DNA of 64,000 nt from an uncultured Lewinella sp. (GTDB taxonomy: Bacteria > Bacteroidota > Bacteroidia > Chitinophagales > Saprospiraceae). The notes under the pieces were generated by a model. It did not search any database. It saw only the letters and a program-made list of their open reading frames with translations, and was not told the DNA's origin. The stretch is from contig CAJXOS010000018.1 in NCBI GenBank assembly GCA_913057725.1, positions 1-64,000 on the forward strand, in the 5' to 3' direction. Below, piece by piece: positions 61,466 through 64,000 of this stretch (the stretch's first letter is position 1; every line of letters begins with the position of its first letter). The position numbers and the translations under genes were made by a program.

Positions 61466-62302
61466 ATGTTTGAGTTGTATCGTAAAGTGTGTATGGAGTC
61501 TAGCAAGCTGATCACTCAGCGCTACAGTACTTCTTTCTCACTAGGAATCCGTGTGTTTGACAAGCGCTTCCGCAATCCTATTTATGCTATTTATGGTTTT
61601 GTGCGTTTCGCCGATGAAATCGTTGATACTTTTCACGATTATCCTAAGGCTGAATTGCTATCCCGTTTCTGGAAAGACACATATGTAGCCATAGAAGAGG
61701 GAATTAGTCTTAACCCCGTTCTTCAGTCGTTCCAAGAGGTTGTCAATAAGTACAATATTGAAAGAGAGCTTATCGATGCCTTTTTGCGTAGCATGGAGAT
61801 GGACCTTCACGAGAATACCTATGATCAAGCAGGTTACGAAGAGTACATTTATGGCTCTGCTGAAGTGGTAGGGTTGATGTGCCTACGGGTCTTCTGCGAA
61901 GGTGACAATGAAAAGTATGAATCCTTGAAAGACTCCGCACGGAGCTTAGGTTCTGCTTTCCAAAAAGTCAACTTCTTGCGTGATTTGAAGAGCGACTTTG
62001 ATGATCGTGGGCGCGTTTATTTTCCAGGTGTGGATTTTACGGAATTTACGGCTGACGCAAAGGCGCAAATCGAGGCTGATATCCGTAGGGATTTTGATCA
62101 TGCTTATCAAGGTATTATCCGTTTGCCAGAGGGAGCTCGCTTCGGGGTTTACCTGGCGTATGTGTACTACTTGAATTTGTTGAAAAAGATTAAACAATCT
62201 CCTGCTCATCGAGTAGCTGAGGAGCGGATCCGTGTTAATGATGGTCGTAAGATGGTCTTACTCTTCAGTAGTGCGGTGCGCAATAGTTTGAATCTACTAT
62301 AA
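61466..62302 (+). CDS. crtB: Phytoene synthase CrtB
   Basis: 278 residues. Condenses two geranylgeranyl diphosphates to phytoene, the first committed step. Aspartate-rich motifs are DEIVDTFHD (about residues 50-60) and DLKSDFDDRGRVYFP (about 170-185), with YSTSFSLGIR near the N-terminus. Typical length. Begins 40 bp after crtI and ends 2 bp before cruF, so co-transcribed. Confidence 0.95.
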   Translation: MFELYRKVCMESSKLITQRYSTSFSLGIRVFDKRFRNPIYAIYGFVRFADEIVDTFHDYPKAELLSRFWKDTYVAIEEGISLNPVLQSFQEVVNKYNIERELIDAFLRSMEMDLHENTYDQAGYEEYIYGSAEVVGLMCLRVFCEGDNEKYESLKDSARSLGSAFQKVNFLRDLKSDFDDRGRVYFPGVDFTEFTADAKAQIEADIRRDFDHAYQGIIRLPEGARFGVYLAYVYYLNLLKKIKQSPAHRVAEERIRVNDGRKMVLLFSSAVRNSLNLL

Positions 62303-62304
62303 AT

Positions 62305-63000
62305 ATGGCTGAACTGGCAAGTAAAATAAACCGGCGTCTTGAGTACTGGACCACTCGTTTAGAGTTAAGTCAAGCGGAGTTGTTTTTTGCTGTTTTTCTG
62401 GTGTTTTCGTTTCTGTCAGGTGTGCAGGCTCACTTAATGCCTGCGGTATATCCGCTGACTACTCAGATCACCGATTTTTTACTGCTGGTTGTTTGCTTGC
62501 CAATACTGTATTTCATTCACCAGAAGCACCAAGATTTTCGTCTCCTTTGGTGGGTAGCAGTTACTTACTGGGGAACCTTTTTTATTGAGGTGGCTGGTGT
62601 TGCAACCGGACGAATATTTGGCGTCTACCATTATGGTGCCACAATGTGGATTCAATGGTTGGATGTTCCCCTTGTTATAGCACTCAACTGGACATTACTG
62701 ATACTTGCTACTAACGACCTTGCTGCCCGTTTTCTTTCTTCCCCCTTGTTGGCTGCGGTCGTTGCTAGTGCGCTTATTGCACTCTATGACTTATGTATTG
62801 AACCAGTTGCCGTAGCATTAGATTATTGGCAATGGGCTGGAGGCATAATTCCAACCCAAAATTACATAGCATGGTCGTTGGTGGCACTTTTCTTTAGCAT
62901 TCCCTTACAGCTTCTACAGATACGTTTTCGGCACCCCTTGTTGCCCATTTATGCTGGCGCACAATTGGTGTTTTTCCTCCTGTTATTATTGTTCTTCTAA
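62305..63000 (+). CDS. cruF: CruF-like carotenoid 1',2'-hydratase
   Basis: 231 residues, six to seven membrane helices, of the DUF422/Caroten_synth family. The conserved block is GVYHYGATMWIQWLDVPLVIALNWTLL; the family includes CruF and bisanhydrobacterioruberin hydratase, which add water across the 1,2 double bond of a psi end. It begins 2 bp after crtB. Presence with crtI and crtY points to a monocyclic 1'-hydroxy xanthophyll such as saproxanthin or myxol; a heterodimeric lycopene-cyclase reading is less likely because a full CrtY follows. Confidence 0.78.
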   Translation: MAELASKINRRLEYWTTRLELSQAELFFAVFLVFSFLSGVQAHLMPAVYPLTTQITDFLLLVVCLPILYFIHQKHQDFRLLWWVAVTYWGTFFIEVAGVATGRIFGVYHYGATMWIQWLDVPLVIALNWTLLILATNDLAARFLSSPLLAAVVASALIALYDLCIEPVAVALDYWQWAGGIIPTQNYIAWSLVALFFSIPLQLLQIRFRHPLLPIYAGAQLVFFLLLLLFF

Positions 63001-63012
63001 ACGAACGCTTAG

Positions 63013-64000
63013 ATGGCATCCGTAGAAAAGCATTATGATTTCATAGTTACCGGAGCTGGCGCGGCTGGCCGTAGCTTTGTGTATCAGCTTTTACATTCTC
63101 CACTAAAGCATAGTCGAGTACTGCTGATCGATCAGGAACGTAAACAATCTGATGATCGGACTTGGTGTTTTTGGGAAAGTACGCCAGGCCCCTTTGAAGA
63201 GATCGTACACTATTCCTGGCCAAAATTATGGTTCCATACCTATGATTATACCAGGCAATTGGATATTGCTCCGTTCTCCTATAAGATGATAAAGGCGGCA
63301 GACTATTACAGCTATACGGATGAATGCTTTGCTAAGCATAAAAACGTAGTCTCTATTATAGCGGATGTAGCGTCAGTTGAGGAGTTGCCCGATCAGAAAG
63401 GAGTCCTTGTACATACGAGTGAGGGAGACTTCTCTGCGCCATGGTGTATCAATAGTATATGGAGGGGTACAATTGATAAGAGTAAGGTGCAATACCTAGA
63501 CCAGCATTTTAAGGGCTGGTTCGTACGAACGAAAGAACCAATCTTTAAAGATGGTGATGCCACCTTGATGGACTTCAGAGTGCCACAGCATGATGACTTC
63601 CGTTTTATGTATGTATTTCCAGATACCCCCAATACAGCTCTATTTGAGTTAGCCATCTTTTCTAACGAGCATCTTTCTTCAGATGGCTATGATGAAATCA
63701 TCCGTACTTATATAAAGGAGTGTTGGTCGCATATAGGAGAATTTGAGATCGTGCGGGAGGAACAGGGTGTGATACCGATGACGGACTATTCTTTTTCGAC
63801 CCGTAACGGCCCCATTATACATGTCGGAACAGCAGGCGGTGATACCAGAGCCTCTACAGGCTACACCTTTTTATATATACACCGTCGTATCCAACGGTTG
63901 CTTCAAGCTCTGGCTAAAGGCGATAATAGACTTGGTGATTTGAATTGGTTTGACCAACGACACCAATACTATGATAGCCTAATGCTAAAGGTGCTGGCGG
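63013..64000 (+). CDS. crtY: Lycopene beta-cyclase CrtY (partial, truncated by window edge)
   Basis: Absent from the track because it is cut by the right edge; reading from the ATG at 63013 gives 329 residues open to the end. Features: Rossmann nucleotide motif FIVTGAGAAGRS, DDRTWCFWE signature, late HVGTAGGDTRASTGYTF block typical of CrtY. It cyclises one or both ends of lycopene to beta rings. It begins 12 bp after cruF, in the same operon. With CruF acting on one end, one beta ring is expected. Confidence 0.88.
   Translation, partial: MASVEKHYDFIVTGAGAAGRSFVYQLLHSPLKHSRVLLIDQERKQSDDRTWCFWESTPGPFEEIVHYSWPKLWFHTYDYTRQLDIAPFSYKMIKAADYYSYTDECFAKHKNVVSIIADVASVEELPDQKGVLVHTSEGDFSAPWCINSIWRGTIDKSKVQYLDQHFKGWFVRTKEPIFKDGDATLMDFRVPQHDDFRFMYVFPDTPNTALFELAIFSNEHLSSDGYDEIIRTYIKECWSHIGEFEIVREEQGVIPMTDYSFSTRNGPIIHVGTAGGDTRASTGYTFLYIHRRIQRLLQALAKGDNRLGDLNWFDQRHQYYDSLMLKVLA

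Noticed and set aside
62305-63000. Heterodimeric lycopene cyclase subunit for the third carotenoid gene
   Set aside because: The sequence block matches the CruF/DUF422 family and a full-length type CrtY follows, making a separate cyclase subunit unnecessary.

Overview
The window looks like a chromosomal segment of a marine or aquatic member of the Bacteroidota, most likely Saprospiria (Lewinella/Saprospira-like). The support is: three exported proteins with C-terminal type IX secretion (T9SS) sorting domains, a GLPGLI-family protein beside a TonB-dependent beta-barrel receptor, TAnnTTTG-type -7 promoter boxes, weak Shine-Dalgarno signals, a TPR-CHAT protein, and a CrtI-CrtB-CruF-CrtY carotenoid cluster of the saproxanthin/myxol type. 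No rRNA, tRNA or CRISPR array was recognised. The species assignment is inference.

Layout. 0-5.6 kb: a two-component system (response regulator truncated by the window edge, plus histidine kinase) divergent from a GLPGLI protein and an outer-membrane receptor; the shared promoter region carries phased TTAACC boxes. 5.6-9.4 kb: a giant FG-GAP/SdrD/PKD/T9SS surface protein. 9.4-10.3 kb: a long non-coding stretch with copies of two apparent interspersed structured repeats. 10.3-24 kb: housekeeping genes (beta-CASP nuclease, fdhD, lptC-lpxD, amidohydrolase, OmpA protein, lon, SDR, K+ channel-HTTM pair). 24-31.8 kb: a propeller protein with a T9SS domain, two EamA transporters, a tandem pair of paralogous small lipoproteins and a PBP4-type carboxypeptidase. 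31.7-36.8 kb: a divergent pair, a secreted subtilisin-like protease and an exported membrane-anchored TPR-CHAT protease, sharing an AT-rich core that appears compositionally foreign. 37-40.6 kb: M61 peptidase, thioredoxin-like protein and PLP dehydratase. 40.9-42.6 kb: a complete IS with 18-bp terminal inverted repeats and a 6-bp target duplication. 43-55 kb: a minus-strand run of exported enzymes (Tat epimerase, RlmI-type methyltransferase, DUF547, penicillin acylase, TPR lipoprotein, NTF2-NTF2-hydrolase fusion, AraC regulator, beta-lactamase with tandem repeats). 55-59.9 kb: lpxK/acyltransferase, a MurU-like nucleotidyltransferase, a DUF2459 protein and pth. 59.95-64 kb: the carotenoid operon, running off the right edge inside crtY.

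How genes work together: lptC/lpxD and lpxK/acyltransferase serve envelope lipid biogenesis. The carotenoid genes should build a monocyclic, 1'-hydroxylated xanthophyll precursor. The two-component system probably controls itself and perhaps the GLPGLI/receptor pair. The observations most worth follow-up are (1) the three-copy interspersed repeat whose 7-bp hairpin changes sequence but keeps pairing, (2) the S8/CHAT protease pair with the mosaic AT-rich core, (3) the crtI TTG start codon lying in or next to a hairpin, and (4) the phased operator between the two-component system and the GLPGLI gene.
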